64,000 bases of DNA from Brasenia schreberi (GCA_036023115.1 JAYKKT010000056.1:2002001-2066000); one strand, 5' to 3'. Positions 37,177 through 51,289 are shown, counted from the stretch's first letter. A program made the numbers and translations. Notes: generated by a model from the sequence alone, not told the origin.

Positions 37177-37322
37177 CAGTGACGGATCCACATTGTGGTG
37201 GGTTGGGGCGACCGCCCCACCCGAAATTCTGAAAATTTTCAAAAGAATTTGAAATTTTTTAAAGCCCGCCCACCCAAACATGAAGTCTCCTCGCCCGAAA
37301 CAAATTTCTGGATCCGTTACTG
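37177..37322. mobile_element. hAT-type MITE with decayed 8-bp target duplication
   Basis: A 146-bp element has 14-bp terminal inverted repeats CAGTGACGGATCCA and TGGATCCGTTACTG (one mismatch). The flanking octamers AGCGGGCT and AGCAGGCC agree at six of eight positions, as expected for an old hAT insertion. Its interior contains gccccacccgaaattctgaa, also found in the element at 43,078. Confidence 0.85.
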
Positions 37323-39391
37323 AGCAGGCCCACGTAAAACAGCAGAGCCAGTAGGGGATATCATAAGATGCACTTTGGTGCAATGGCTGAGGGCTTAGAG
37401 TTGGCTGAATCTGACAATTGCTGGTCCCCTTTGTGTGTTGTTTGGGCCATCCTTTTCTCCTTAGTTTGCATGCTTTTATTATAGAGACAAGTTCATGTCA
37501 TATAGTTGCATGAATTTAGTCTACTTCACCCAATTCAATTCTCTGTCCCATTTCATGTCATCATCACACACTCAAAGCCCAATATTTTCCTCTCCATCAT
37601 ATGACAATCCAGTTAGTCCATGAGCTGATATCAATTTCATGAACTCCCTAGTTCATGAACTTGGTCACGTTTTTATTCAATCATGCCCAAGATTCCCAAA
37701 TATTATGTGTTTATTGCTGCTTAAGTAAGGCTTAATTGCTTATAATCACCAATGCCATACTTCTGGGTTTGGGAAGGAATTACATCGCTTATGGGATAAC
37801 ATTATCGTCGAATGCATTCGGCATCTGAGCCAAAGGATTTCAACTAGATTCCAGCACACCGGCTCAACCAGGCAGATCCAAAGAGTGTCTATGTTTTAGT
37901 TCATAAATATATGTTGCCCATGGTGTTTGGATACTATAAAATCCTCGATCGGTGCTTGCTCGCGTTTGTATTAGACATCAAGTTTGAGCAATTATACATT
38001 GTATAAGAACTGTCTTAATAATTGAGATGAGCAAACAGTATGTTTTCACTAGATGGATAAATTGTGATTCATTTGGACCTCTTTTCTTGGATTCGAGCAT
38101 GATGGTAATGCATTGAACATCGGCCTCATCTTTCCTTAATTATTAGGCACATGAAACCTAAGAGACTAGCTGTTGACGATGGTGAGGATTGAGCAAGATC
38201 TTGTCCCCCAGACCAATTAGAAATGATGATCCACGAAAGCCGGGACCCAATTTGCACGAGTTGTGGGTCCAATCATGGTTGGACCACAGATCTCTCTCTC
38301 TATGTATGTGTGTGGTACACTGTAAGTTATTGGAGCAAGTTCTTTAGAGGATAGACAAAGATGCCTTAGTAAAATTTTTCCAACTCTCAACAGTCAAAAG
38401 CATCATCTGACACTTGATCCTTACAAAATGAACCATGTTGAATGTCAACATGCACATGCGCGGGCACAAAACACATAGACACACACACACTTTCAGACTA
38501 ACCTTCTACGTGGAACTTCAGTATTGATAAACATCATTCTTCGAGATGAACGTTGCTTCAGGCTTTCAGCATTTAATACATGTTTAATTTCATTAAAACT
38601 ATGGTACTTTCCTAAAGACTAGCTCCTATTACGAGACCCTGACTTTCAAAGATGATCAACATCAAGAACTTACTACAACTAATTTTATTTTATTCTCTCT
38701 TTATTTTCTTGTCGATCATCTGAATAATTTCTCTGAGAAGATTGATGGCTACCAATACGTAACTCATTCCATGTCCACATAACATGGATATAGAAAACTC
38801 AAAAGATCACAAGCAACCTTGTTCACACATTTACAGTGACTGGTGAGATGTGCAAATCAAGGTCCAAACTTCAGAACAATCTTGGCCTTTCATCCATTTA
38901 AGAAAGGGAAAGATTACTACCCTTGTCTGTCAAGTTGTGGGGTTTTTTTCTTCGATTGTGGGGCTTTTGATGAATGATTCTCAAATCTTTTTAAGTGTCT
39001 TTTGTCTCATGCAATCACACAGCGTTTAGTCCTTGTCTGATTTTGAGCCCATTTGAGCAGTCCCCACTTGGAGGCCAGAGAGCCCAGCAAGTTGCTTTCA
39101 GGGTTCACATCCAACAATGAATATGAGAGTTAGGTGATAGCAATCAATGATAGTGCATTTTTCACCTCTTTGAGAATATTTTATTCGAAGGGAAAATTAT
39201 ATCTAACCGCCTAAATTGTTGTAAAATTATCAACGACTGCCTGCAATGCTAAACTTGTCTAAAAGGAGCCTAGCTTTTTAAGGTGTATGTATTTCACATT
39301 TATCAGCCCAAACATCGTGTTAGAGACACCATTTGACACTCTTCTCTAGTGCCAGTGTTATTTCATCTCTCTCTCTCTCCTTACACAAATA
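37323..39391. other. Intergenic stretch, no recognised gene
   Basis: About 2 kb of ordinary AT-rich DNA with short CT and CA runs. No domain-bearing open frame, RNA gene or repeat boundary was found. Confidence 0.4.
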
Positions 39392-39405
39392 TATCTATCT
39401 ATCTA

Positions 39406-39469
<64 letters not shown>
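39392..39469. repeat. Compound (TATC)n(AT)n microsatellite
   Basis: About four TATC units lead into a roughly 60-bp pure AT tract. Confidence 0.95.
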
Positions 39470-39471
<2 letters not shown>

Positions 39472-39631
39472 AAAATCATATCTTGCCCATTATTGGCATT
39501 GCCCAACTATTTTTTTTAGTTGCACAAATATAATTTCAGAGGTTGTAAGGGTATATGAAAAATGATGAACAATAGCCTTATTACATTTATGACATAGAAA
39601 AGCAATTATCGAACATAAGTGAGCAACACTA

Positions 39632-42334
39632 GTGGTGGGTAGGGTCTAGTCCTATAAGGGATCACCCCTACATAGTCGGTCCCAAGCCTGGATAAAGAAG
39701 GAGGTTGTATTAGGCTTCCGACAGCCAGTATAAATCTTTGTTGGATATATCTATCATGGATTTTATAAATTATGAGCATTACATTAGGAGCACTCTCTTA
39801 GCGAAGTATTGCAAAGCCTAAATATAGTGAAAAGTAACCAAAGACCTCTACATCTTCACCTAGATGTAGTGAATCAATTGCAGAGAGGGTTTTCATATCA
39901 TGAATGAGTGCAGGTAAAGAATTTATTCCCACTACATTATCGCCCAAATATAGTAACCAAATTACAGCAAGGGTCTTTGCATTTTTAGTAAGAACGGATG
40001 TGGGGGTAAAGAAGCTAGTTTTAGATAATAAGATTTGTATTGATACTTGTAATCTCAGAACATTAACCAACAAGTTCATGGAGGTAGTAGATACTATGAT
40101 TCAAAGAAAGATTCACATTCTATGTTTACAAGAGACAAAGTGAGTTGGAGAAAAAACAAAGGAGATTGAAAATACATGTTTTAAATTATGATACTCATTA
40201 AAGAAAAAGGCTTGAAATAGATTTGGTATTATTATAAATAAATAAATATTTAAAAGATAGTGTAGCAGACATACAACGATGTGGCGGCCGAATTATGATG
40301 ATGAAATTAGTGTTAGGAGTAAAGGTTTTGAATATAGTTTGTACTTATGTACCTCAAGTAAGATTAGAAGATAGTATAAAGAAGGCTTTTTGGGAGGAGT
40401 TAGATAAGGTAATTCAAAAAATTCCACAAAAAAAGATGATCTGTTTGGGAGGAGACTTAAATGGACATGTCGATAAAGAGACATTAAGATATTGAGGTAT
40501 TCATAAAAACTATGGTTTTGGTAATACAAATAAGGAGGGTAGGGAGATTTTAAATTTTGCTATAGCTTTTGATATCTTTATAGCCAATACTATTTTCAAA
40601 AATTAAAATGAATATTTAAGTGGCTCATCGCAAACACAAATTGATTATTTTGGTATGAAAAAAGATAGATCATGTTGTAAAGATTGTAAGATAATTTAAA
40701 GAAAAATCTTAACTAATCAACATCGACTTTAGTAATTGATTTACAGGTGGAAAGGTGGAAAAAGAAGAATAGAGTAAATAAAGTTATTTGAACTAAATGG
40801 TGGAACCTCAAGTGTGAGTAAGAAGATAAATGTAAACAGAAAGTTCTTTTAAGGATATGCTTGAAATTATGTAGGTATACCTTCTGATATGTGAAACAAT
40901 ATAGCTATACATATTAGTAAAGTGAGAAAGATATGTTAGGTGAATCAAAGGGAGCGACACAAAAAGAAGTTTAATGGTGGAGTAAAATGGTGCAAGATAA
41001 AATTAAAGCAAAGAAAGCATGTTACAAATTGCATTATGCCAAGAATATTAGTAAAACTTAGGAGACCTATAAAAAAGTAAAGAAAGAAAAAAAAGACGAT
41101 TAGTGAAGTAAAAGTCAAAATTTAGAAGGATTTATATATAAAACTTAACTCAAAAGAAGGTGAAAGAGATATTTTTAAGATAGCTAAGGCTAAATATAAG
41201 AAAACTAAGAATCTTATATTAGATGCATCAAAGATGAGGATAAGAACTTTCACATGATATTTATTGATCTAGAAAAAACTTACGATAGGGTACCAAGAAA
41301 TGTTCTTTGAAGGACCTTAGAAAAGAAAGGTATCCCATTGACATACATAAATCTTATAAGAGACATGTATGATGGTACAAAAACATGTATGAGGACTTAT
41401 GAAGGAATGACGGACTTCTTTGAAGTTAATATTGGATTACATAAGTGATCAACTTTGAGTCCATGTTTATTTATATTGGGTTTTTATTAGTTAACAAAAT
41501 ATATTCAACTTAAAGTATCTTTGTGTATGTTATTTGCAGTTGTGTTAGTGGATGAATTTAAGGAAAAGGTTAATAAGAAATTGGAAGTATAGAGAGAAAC
41601 ACTAGAAAGTAAAGGCTTCCGACTTAGTAGAACGAAGACATAATATATGGAATGTAAGTTTGATCATTTGGTTACTTTTGAAGACATAAAAGTTAAGATT
41701 GGTACATATTGTATCCCTTACAAGGAAGTTTTAAATACCTAGGGTCAATTTTTTAAAGTGATGAAAAAATTGATGAAGATGTTACATATAGAATTAATGT
41801 AGGTTGGTTAAAATGGAGAGGGGCATCAGATATTATATATGATAAGAAGCTATCACTAAAGTTGAAAGGTAAATATTATAGAACAACAATTAAACCTTCT
41901 ATGTTTTATGGTTCTAAGTGTTAGGCAATTAATCATCAACATGAACAAAAGATGTCTGTAGCAGATATAAAGATGTTGAGATGGATGGGTGGTCACACAA
42001 AGAAAGACTATATACATAATGAGGTTATTATAAATAAATTGCAAGTAGCATCAATAGAGAATAAAATGAGAAAAAATAGTTTAAGATGGTGGACATATAG
42101 AAAGACGACCAAGGGACGGTCATATAAGAAGATATGAAAAACTAATTTGTGAAAATATTAAAAGAGGAAGGGGATGGTCACAAAAGTATTGAAAAGAAAT
42201 AATAAAGAATGATCTAGTTTATATTGAGTTAAATGCTAGTATGGTACATGATTGGGCTATGCGGAAACAAAGAATCTATGTAGCCGACTCCATCTCGTAT
42301 GGAAAAAGGCTTAGTTGTTATTGTTGTTGTTGTA
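39632..42334 (+). mobile_element. RTE-clade LINE, copy 3, with inverted 5' segment
   Basis: From about 40,005 the plus strand carries a much-decayed endonuclease (RRKIHILCLQETK-like at 40,120; VCTYVPQVRLEDSIKKAFWEELD; LGGDLNGHVDK; SQTQIDYF) and RT remnants (FIDLEKTYDRVPRNVL near 41,260, then YMECKFDHLVT). It ends in a (TTG)n tail at 42,334. The 5' UTR signature is present but in the opposite orientation (39,640-39,790), and about 215 bp of unassigned sequence separates it from the endonuclease. The former FADD site is lost. Stop codons occur throughout, so this copy is older than copies 1 and 2. Confidence 0.85.
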
Positions 42335-43077
42335 TGCTCAAAATGTGACCAACTCTAACCCTATTACTTCAGTGTTATGTGCTTTTGAAAGGAATTAACC
42401 ATACTATAAATGAGTAAAATGCAGGCCATGAAATCAACATATTCCAATAGATTTCGGCTGTATAGGGTAAGCTAATTCCCAAAACCTTATATAAGATTAG
42501 ATCTACTCATCCAAATGGAAGCTAGAGTGCCTTGCACCCAACTATATAATACAATTCCTCTCTCCGACAAATAATATACAATGATATATGTGTATATGCA
42601 TATTTATGTGTATATTTGTCGAGTACAATGCAATTGAGCCCCCATAACTGTATTTCCGTGTGCTCATTGACTAATATTTTGATACATCAACCAGATTTTT
42701 CAAGTTATTAGGGAAAGAAGTTGGAGCAAAACCGATATTAGATAAACTGTAACTATTGTTTTTTAACCCGTATCAAACCTGATGTATTTGTTTATAAGGA
42801 CGTAAATATATTCCTTCTAGTGTTCTTCGGGAATTAAGTTCTCTTATGTTTGAATATTTTGCCAAAATTGCTCCTGTGCAATAAACCCTTTTTTTATTCT
42901 GTGTGTGTGTGCGCGCGCTAGCTAGTCTATTGAAAATAGCATAAGCATAACAAACATGCAAACTCTCATTAACCTTGTTTACAGTCGTCCCTGCTAAATA
43001 ATGATATTTCATTTATATGTGTGCAGTTTGCAGTCATTGTCCAACTTGAGAAACATTCCTGACAATATACTTGGGGT
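42335..43077. other. Intergenic stretch
   Basis: No gene recognised. A GT/GC run (gtgtgtgtgtgcgcgcgc) lies at about 42,901-42,918. Confidence 0.4.
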
Positions 43078-43181
43078 CAGTGGAGGTCGCCCCACCCAAA
43101 ATTCTGAAAATTGTTTTTTTTTAATTGAAATTTCAAAAGAAAAGTTGATTTTTTTTTAAAGCTGTGGATCCGCCTCCACTG
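43078..43181. mobile_element. hAT-type MITE, second copy
   Basis: A 104-bp element has ends CAGTGGAGG and CCTCCACTG, a perfect 9-bp inverted pair. Flanking octamers CTTGGGGT and CTTGAGAT match at six of eight. The interior gccccacccaaaattctgaa matches the 37.2-kb element, so the two are one family. It is shorter by an internal deletion. Confidence 0.82.
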
Positions 43182-44939
43182 CTTGAGATGAGTGTGAACC
43201 TCCAATGTCATACGAAGGAATATGATGGCCTCCAATCACAAGCCAGCATTACATGGCCCCAACAAAATCCCTATATTCCAAATCAATGCCATATAATTGA
43301 TCCTATTCAAATGATGCTTGTCCTTGAAAGAGAAGGCCAGCCCAAAACCAAGCATCATCCCCAAGAGTGTGAAGGTTAATCGGGCTGAATTCAACGCAAT
43401 GTAAGTCGTCAACAGAATGCTCAGCGAGTTTTAGCTTGATCTCCAGGTTCGAACGGTATATGAGAACTTCAGATTGGCTTGTTGCTCTTTTAAGTGGGTC
43501 TTAGCATAAGCGTTGTAGCCTCAAATTCCGTCGACTTCAGTCCACATACTAATAGTTTTTTCTTCATTTAGAAGTACGTACATATAAAGCTTAATCAGGC
43601 TCACAAGAACTGGAGTTGATATTGAGTAAGCTCCAGATCGTCGCATTAACATGTCAAGCTCGACTTGAGCTCAGCTCGAGCTTGGCAAGGACAAGAGTGA
43701 TCCGAGTTATTATCCAGTTGATCATAATCGGCTAGGCTCAGTTGCATCCTAGTGGAGTCAGCTACAATGGAAGAAAAGCTTCTAAAGTAGCAGCTAAAGA
43801 ACTCACTATAATAAAACAATGAACCGAATATACATATCATTAGAAACTTATTGAAAGAACCAAACAATCTTTCAAAAAGGTCTACAGAATCAAGCTTGTC
43901 CTCGGTTTAAACTAGCCCCTCTAAAGTTTAGTTAATAGTTTAAGATTTTGCCCTTCAACAAACTTTACAGGCAATGGATTGCGGATGAGACAAAGGACCT
44001 TCTTGGTTAATCATAAATTGTAAAAGTTAGGCTGCAGTTACAACTTCTTTAATCTTGGATCTCGACCATTGAATCGAGCCCGATTAATGGTCTCAATGTG
44101 TGCAAGAAAAGCAAAAAGTGCTGCTATGGTACTTCAGGAGTACCTACTTCATGATCATGACTCTTAGATTAAGCTCGATGAACGGTCAGGTTGCGTAAAA
44201 AGCAAAAGACATATATATGTGTGTAAGAGAGAGAGAGAGAAATTAGATCATGCCTACTACTGGGAGTGTTTACTCATACCTGACTATCGATTTTTGGTGG
44301 GATGAATGTAATAAGGTTATCCTTCATCATTTTTCAAATAGCTTTAAAACCTTCAAAATTACACTCATACCGTTTAAAAGCAATAGTCAAGACTGAGTGG
44401 GCAGCATTAGTGGTGGACTGGATCAGTTTTGCTATATATATAAATGTATATATACATATATGCATGTATATAGAAAGAGACACATGTATGTCTGTGTGTA
44501 TTTTACATAATATCTTCACGTGTGTGGTTCTAGTATTAGCTTGTTAAATACAGAACTTCTAGGTACATATATGCTAGAAAACTATGTCTGGGCGAAGTGG
44601 GTGGATATCATATAATTAAATGAATACATATTTCAATATTACAAGAAATTTGTATGAAAAATCAAACGCTGACTCAATTTCTCCTCAGGAAATCAGATTT
44701 TCTACTCAAATTTATATGTGAAAAACTCTTTTTAACTAAAACGTGCACCTAGTTTTCAGCTAATCTAACTCGGTTTACGTTCGGTTCATGTTCAGCTCCA
44801 ATGATGTATGGAGCCAAACGTGAACAACATCTCGAGTTGATAAGCATCCATGAACAGCTGTTTTCGGTTTATTTGGCTCGTTCATGAGTCCTATGCGGTA
44901 CGTGTGTTTTTAAGATATACATACATATTTATTTATTTA

Positions 44940-44942
<3 letters not shown>
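43182..44942. other. Intergenic stretch with AGCTCG-rich patches
   Basis: Patches at about 43,650-43,690 (gctcgacttgagctcagctcgagc) and 44,760-44,890 (ggttcatgttcagctcc ... gaacagctgttttcggtt) are self-complementary and resemble short hAT-like elements, without defined ends. No gene recognised. Confidence 0.35.

Positions 44943-45018
<76 letters not shown>
44943..45018. repeat. (TA)n microsatellite, about 76 bp
   Basis: A pure TA tract, the longest uninterrupted one in the window. Confidence 0.95.
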
Positions 45019-45022
<4 letters not shown>

Positions 45023-45321
45023 GTGCTTATGAAATTGCATTGCACAAGGAACCACTGCTCTCCAGAGTAGAGTCAAACCCAAAGAACGTTGAAGTTCAAT
45101 GTGAAGAGAGTTCAATTCCGGGGCGATGTACATCTGATTCGGGTCTGCCAAACTCTGACTTTTCATTTTCCTTTAAGCTGATCAAGTCGATCATTAATTG
45201 CTCAGTTTTAGAACTTATCAGTATATGCATTAGTCTCGTGTCAGTTCCACATTTAATTTTCCAGTTGCATGGATCGCAAGTAGCATTATTGGTTGGTGTA
45301 TACATCAAACATTTATGTAGG

Positions 45322-45735
45322 CAGTGGCGGATCTAGAAATATTTTACGGTTGGTCGCATTAGACATGGCCTGTTTTGAATAAACTGGAACCGGCAGGTTT
45401 GGCCCTACTGGTTCCATTTATCACAAAACTCGGAATAGAGCTAGCCTGGGGTTGGTTCTAGTGACAATTCCGGTTTGAGTCCTAAACTGTTTGAAATCGA
45501 AAAAACATTAAAAATTATAATTTTAAAGAATAAATCAGAAAAATCCAAAACTGATGGTTTGAAATCATCGGTTATGATTTTGAATTGGTCCGGTTTCATG
45601 AAAGGTAGAACCAGAACGGAACCAGGTGCTTCCTACCTGGTTCTAGGTCAGGTTTCATTTGTTTTGATTCCAGATGGTTCCTGGCCGGGTCGGTTCTGGT
45701 TGAAATCGAAGGGCAGGTTTCAAATCGGTCATGGT
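45322..45735. repeat. CAGTGGCGGATCT remnant followed by GGTTC-rich element
   Basis: It starts with CAGTGGCGGATCTAGAAA, the terminus type of the MITEs at 37.2 and 43.1 kb, without its partner end. From about 45,361 a GGTTCC/GGAACC-rich block begins tagacatggcctg and closes near ggtcatggtgaca, imperfectly inverted ends. Open frames through it are repeat-driven. Confidence 0.5.
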
Positions 45736-47876
45736 GACACCCCACCTTAGCACGACTCGTGCTAAACGTAAATCTGCCATGGGACGTAGGACCAACGAAA
45801 GCATGGCTGCTTTCAGGAAAGCAGAGTAGCATTGAGGAATGTAGATGAGTGTGAACTCTTATGCATTTATTTAAAGAGGAAACTTTTCTCGTTAGGGACC
45901 TCAACTACCTTTCTACCCACACTCCATCTTCATGTGTGTGTGTGTGTGTGTATGTATGTGCGTGCGCGCGCCTTTATTGTGCTCAACAACTTTGATGGGG
46001 AGCCAGGTCCATTAAACCGCCATGCAACTTTATAACTCTAACAACTAGCCAGTTATCATTTCATGCACGAGATCTCTAAATGGTAACTCCAACGATATTT
46101 TGCTTTCATTTCATGCAACCAATATAGGATTCTGTTTTTTCTACGAGAAGGAAAGTCAGATTAATGCGACTTTGAATCAGGCTCGTAGATGATGCAACGA
46201 AGGGTTGCTCACAACTCGTTTGCCAGCTTTTATTGGTATACTTCATAACTATTCGGTAGCTGAGCATCAACTGAACACAAGCGGAGTTGCACTCGTTGAT
46301 GGTGGTCGCTGGTTAAGTAAAACATCAACTGCCATTTCATTAACAATGAAATTCCTCACAATTCTGCCATAAAAACAAAAGAAATTCCTCAAAATTCAAG
46401 TAAAGTTTTCTAATACATCCTTAATCGTAGTATATATATACACGTGAAAGCTAGGTTGTGCTCAAAGAGTACGTAGTAGATAGTTATAAAATGGTGTAAA
46501 GCGGTAGAACCCATTGCATTTATTGTAGTGGGGCGAGGGGGGAGAGTGATTCTATCCTACTTACCACTGACCTCATTTTTTCATGTCTCACTATTTGTTT
46601 TTTTTATGAATATGAGTGTAATAATATTACCCTTTTTCTTTCTTAAAAAATTAATAAGATTTTTAGATTATGCTCATACCACTAAATAGCAAAAGGTGGT
46701 CATGATATATATATGTGTGTATGTGTATATGTATGTGTGTGTTCGTGTGCTTGTATTTACTTACATAAGCTTATATGAGCCAAACTGAAGGGTACATGTT
46801 CATCGATCTCAGATGACTTATAAAACCCACTCATGTTACTGAGCGCAGCAAGTGCCAAGCCACAAGCAGATCGGTTTGTTCCCTCCCTCTGTGTGTGTTC
46901 TCCCAGAACCATATAAATCACATGGCCCGCAAAACTCGACGTTTGACTGATCCTCTCTGGCATGAGGATATGTTTCTCACCCTATTGGACTGACGATTCT
47001 GATAGTCTAAACCCTGCAGAGAGGATAAAAAACTGATAACTTGCCTCATATGAATCGGTTTTGCGTGTTTGATTCGTTTGAGAATATGTCTCATGTGATT
47101 CATTTTCCGAGGGTGAATCAAGTATGTGCTTGTTTCGTCACAAGTTGCAAGTGGATTTCCCATAGAAAACATGGCACAGAATAATGAAACAAAGAAGTAA
47201 GCATTCTTCTCTCAAGTGAGCATTGAATAGTTAATCATTCACTACTAAATATAGAGGTTAGGGCTTTCTTAGCCATCCCCCTAACCACCATTTCAATCTA
47301 GTTGTGCAAGAAAATGCCTTACCCGGACGTGCTTGATTAACGACATAACCTTAATGAACGATAATGCTAGAATGCTAGAGTCGGGCACCTGATCTTACAC
47401 AAAACTCTAAAATATCTGCTTCGAAATTTTGCCACACGGAGAAGGCACGATGGTGTTGATCTGCCAGCCGGAGGATGTCGCCGGTCAGTATTTCACATGA
47501 TATTCAAGCGAAAACAGACATTTGAGGGCAGAATATTGCATATATATGTACTTCTTTCCTGCTTTATTATTGTTATAATGTTCAAGTTTTTAATACTTTT
47601 CCATATAACTTACGTTCACTATATGTATGTTATGCTACCCTGCGACCGATCATTGAAGCAAGCAGACAACAGACAGAAGGTTTGCCCGTGACCATCAGCA
47701 ACAGTATTCTTCTGTCATGTAGACCTGTTTCGCAGTATGAATGGATTCTTGAGAGTGTAAGAATCCACTAATCAAACAAGCCTAAGAATGATAAAAGAAG
47801 TGCATTTTGCCTTCCTAATTTCTCCTAAAAATTTATATTAAACCAGCATATGCAGGGCTATATGAATTTCAGTTAA

Positions 47877-47909
<33 letters not shown>

Positions 47910-48443
47910 GGAATAAGCAGGCCAGCTTTTCTTTGTTTTTCCTTGGGCATTGAAGCATGGCCAAGAGTGGTGCTTTTCTTCCTCACTGGCCTTTAGAAGC
48001 GTTGGTTAGTTAGCAATCAAGAGTGGAGAAGGGGTGTGTGGTCCTCAGTGTCATCCGACAGCATGATCATTCCGTAGTCTTAAGTAGCCATCAGGACATT
48101 AATGTACTGCCTATCTTTTGGTACCTTCGCTTAAAGTTTAGAGGGGATGGATTCAGTCCCCAAAAGGGTAGCGTGTTGTTTCATGGGACCTAATTAACCT
48201 TTCACGTACGAATCACCAAATATGTGCCTGTTCTTAATATATATAATATACTCATAATATCTTCAAATCCACTTAAAGGTCTCGACTATTTAATGGGCAT
48301 AATTAACGACCAAGATATTAATTTAAAAAATGAAAAGTATTGTGATAGTTTTCGTACTTCATTAAATGTTTCTTAATATCAAACTCCATTGTTATCATAT
48401 TCTTCGACCCAAGAGTATAAATCTTCAAGTAGATTTAAACATA
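45736..48443. other. Intergenic stretch with small microsatellites
   Basis: No gene recognised. Short tracts include (GT)n at about 45,934-45,951 and (GA)n at about 47,878-47,901. Minus-strand open frames at 46,757-47,172 lack recognisable domains. Confidence 0.4.
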
Positions 48444-48511
48444 CATGAGTGTGCGCAACAACTATGCTATATATATACATGAGTGTGCGCAACAACTATG
48501 CTATATATATA
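48444..48511. repeat. 34-bp tandem duplication
   Basis: Two perfect copies, starting catgagtgtgcgcaacaac at 48,444 and 48,478. Copies this clean suggest recent slippage or unequal exchange. Confidence 0.9.
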
Positions 48512-48552
48512 CATGTGCGTGTATGTATGTAGAGAGTGCAATTGTTGATGTT

Positions 48553-48565
48553 GGGGGGGGGGGGG
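48553..48565. repeat. 13-base poly-G run
   Basis: Thirteen consecutive G residues in AT-rich surroundings. The count may be unreliable in sequencing. Confidence 0.8.
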
Positions 48566-51289
48566 TTAGTCAGGACGCTGAACAGTCGATTTTTGAGTTA
48601 GGTAACCAATCAGGTGGATTATCTTTCAAAGTCCCTTCTAAAAATCGAGCTCCTTGAGTTGCATTGTGAGGAGAAAAAATGTCGCTGATGGTTCCAGATA
48701 CAAATTGTTTTAGATAACAACTTAAGGATTAGCGCATCCCCTTGTTCTTATGTGCTTTTATTTGTTATTTGTTGAAATATTTTCCAACACCAATGATCTC
48801 GAAATAGCAATATTTTCTTATTATTGTCAACAAAAGTAAAAATAGAAAAATCTTGTGGACGCAACTCGTGTTAATTGTCTTGGTTTGCAAAATTCAGCAA
48901 GCACTTCAAGAAAATGCGAGGATTAAACAAATGCCTCTACTTCTCATGAAAATTTGATTGCCTTTTATTTTGTTTTGGCTGTTTTTAAAGGGTTTCTGTC
49001 ACTACTATGCAGCTATTCATTCCATTATGAGGCTTGCACCTTTTCCGAAAGAAATTATGACACTTACACCTCATCTTCGTCGATTCATCCCCATCTACCT
49101 CATGCTTCAAACTGTATAGTTAACATCTGATATTGATGTTTTCACGACTCCACAAGGCCCATCTCATCATCCACGCTATCAAGGAGAGACTCCATATTGT
49201 AGCTAAGCTATAATGCACCAAGTGTAAGATGAGTCAAGATCAGGCCACCTAATCTAGAACTCTAAACAACAGGAAGAATAAAGTTCAAGCGCCGGACAAT
49301 GTGGAATGCATGAGATGAATGAAGCCGGGTTGGAAATCACGGCAAACCCGCATGATCCCTTTCTAATTGATTAAGGATTCTCTTTGAAACCCCACAAAAA
49401 GCATTTGCAAAGCATACAATCACACTGACCGTGGATGGTCCCTAAATACTGTTGTAATTATTGACTCCATCAGCCATTTGAGATCTTTGTTGGGTGCAAC
49501 CAGAACCAAAAATAACGTATTTTGTCGCCTAAATACCGATTTAAACTCTATGTTAATTAGGAGATACACACATTTTTGTGAAGTATAGCTGCTTCGGGCT
49601 CTCGCCTCTCTCAACTTCTGTGGTTTAATGCCTTTCATGTTATTTCATGTAAAGGGCCGGCAATGATTCGGAATAGGTAAGTAATTTGACAAATCATAAG
49701 ACCATGGAATACTGTTCATGCCGTCGACTTAGTTTTTTCAGTACCCACCAGCTCATAAACATATCCTAAGAGCAGTAGTGGAAAAGAACGTACTCGCCAT
49801 CGCAATTGATTTTCTCAAGTGGACAGAATTAGGGTTTGACAGATGAAGGCGATGGCTTGTAGGACATACTCAAGATGCAGCTCTGGTCGGCCTTTAGAAA
49901 ATGGTCCCCTATTTTGCCTTTAATTATGAAGGTGAGCTTGTTTGAATGAAGAGTAGTTGCTGTGAGAGTGTGTGTTTTGAGGAGTTGGATGTGGGGCACA
50001 TGAAAGCAACAGAAACCCTAGAGAATTAAAATCATATATATGAGTGAAGACCTCATTTAGGGTTTGTGGTAAATGCAGCATGTCCTAGTCCAATATGTGC
50101 CACAAGGCCATAGGAAAGGGGCTGTGTGGTAGATGGGAGGAAAGCGACTAGTCTAATGAGTAGCAACTCTTTGAATTACGGAGATGTTACAGTTAGAGAG
50201 AGAATAATGGCAAAACAAGTCAAGCTTGTGTGCCAGAGAAGGCCAAGCCAACCCCCGCATGAAATCATTAAATTGCTATATAAGCTTTGGTTCATGGTAA
50301 AGCCACATACCCAAATTGCAGTCATCAAAGGGAGAAGCTCGTATTAGATGCCTCTCCTTTTATGGTGACTGAAAAGAAAGGGCACCCTGCCCCCTTGTCC
50401 CATTTTTCACCCACTTTTTCTTTTTAATTTCTTTTACTAAAATAAAACCTTGAAAGGAGTGAAAAGTAATGAAAACGGGATAACACCAAGTTGTCCCCGA
50501 CCTTGACAGTGACTCATGCATCCAACCAGCTCTTCTGTTATAATGGTGACCTTTTCCTTTGAAGAGCTTTGATTTTTGTGGACAGACATACTCTTGGACC
50601 TCGCAATTTCCTTTATTTCGATAGTTAAGCATAAGAGTTACATATGGAGCTAAGACTCTCCTGGCCATGGATCGACCCAAGTTGAAGGTCCCAAAATCAA
50701 TATCCGGTGGGTACATATCTGGTGGCAGTACACTGCCCTACGCTTCCTATCAAAAGAAAATTTGAGCTTCACTGTTACCTTATACAGCACCAACCAATTT
50801 GCTGATTCCATGATGAAGGCTTGCTTTCTTAGTAACTAATCTTCTAATTTAGGTTCGATAAATAGGTTTGGTTTCGACTAGGGTATGTATACGGTCGTCC
50901 TTCTACATTAAGGTTAGGCCAACCAAAACCAAAACCAAGCCTTGTAGTTTGCTAAGTGCGGTTAGCGACTTGGGTTCCTAATTTGTTGTGATTAGTACTT
51001 TATATTGTGCCATATTAGCATTTAACTCTAAAACCAAGATCTTGTTTCATATTGGGATCAAGATCATCAATTATGAGAAAAATGGTTGATCCAATTTTAG
51101 ATCATGTATTTTACTACGTAATTTGCCATGACTTAATGCTGCCCATTGTGAAATTAGTTTGGTACTGGTGGGCTGACTGCATCATGCTATACAGCAATAA
51201 TTCAGAACTGTGCATGACATGTGAGCGTGGATCCGTCATTGCCAATGATTCTTTTAATACACACAATAGGAGGCTTAAGCCTAAAAGAC
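48566..51289. other. Intergenic stretch, no recognised gene
   Basis: About 2.7 kb without a supported gene. Short open frames at 49,420-49,638 (-), 50,126-50,347 (+) and 50,360-50,716 (-) show no domains. Confidence 0.4.
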
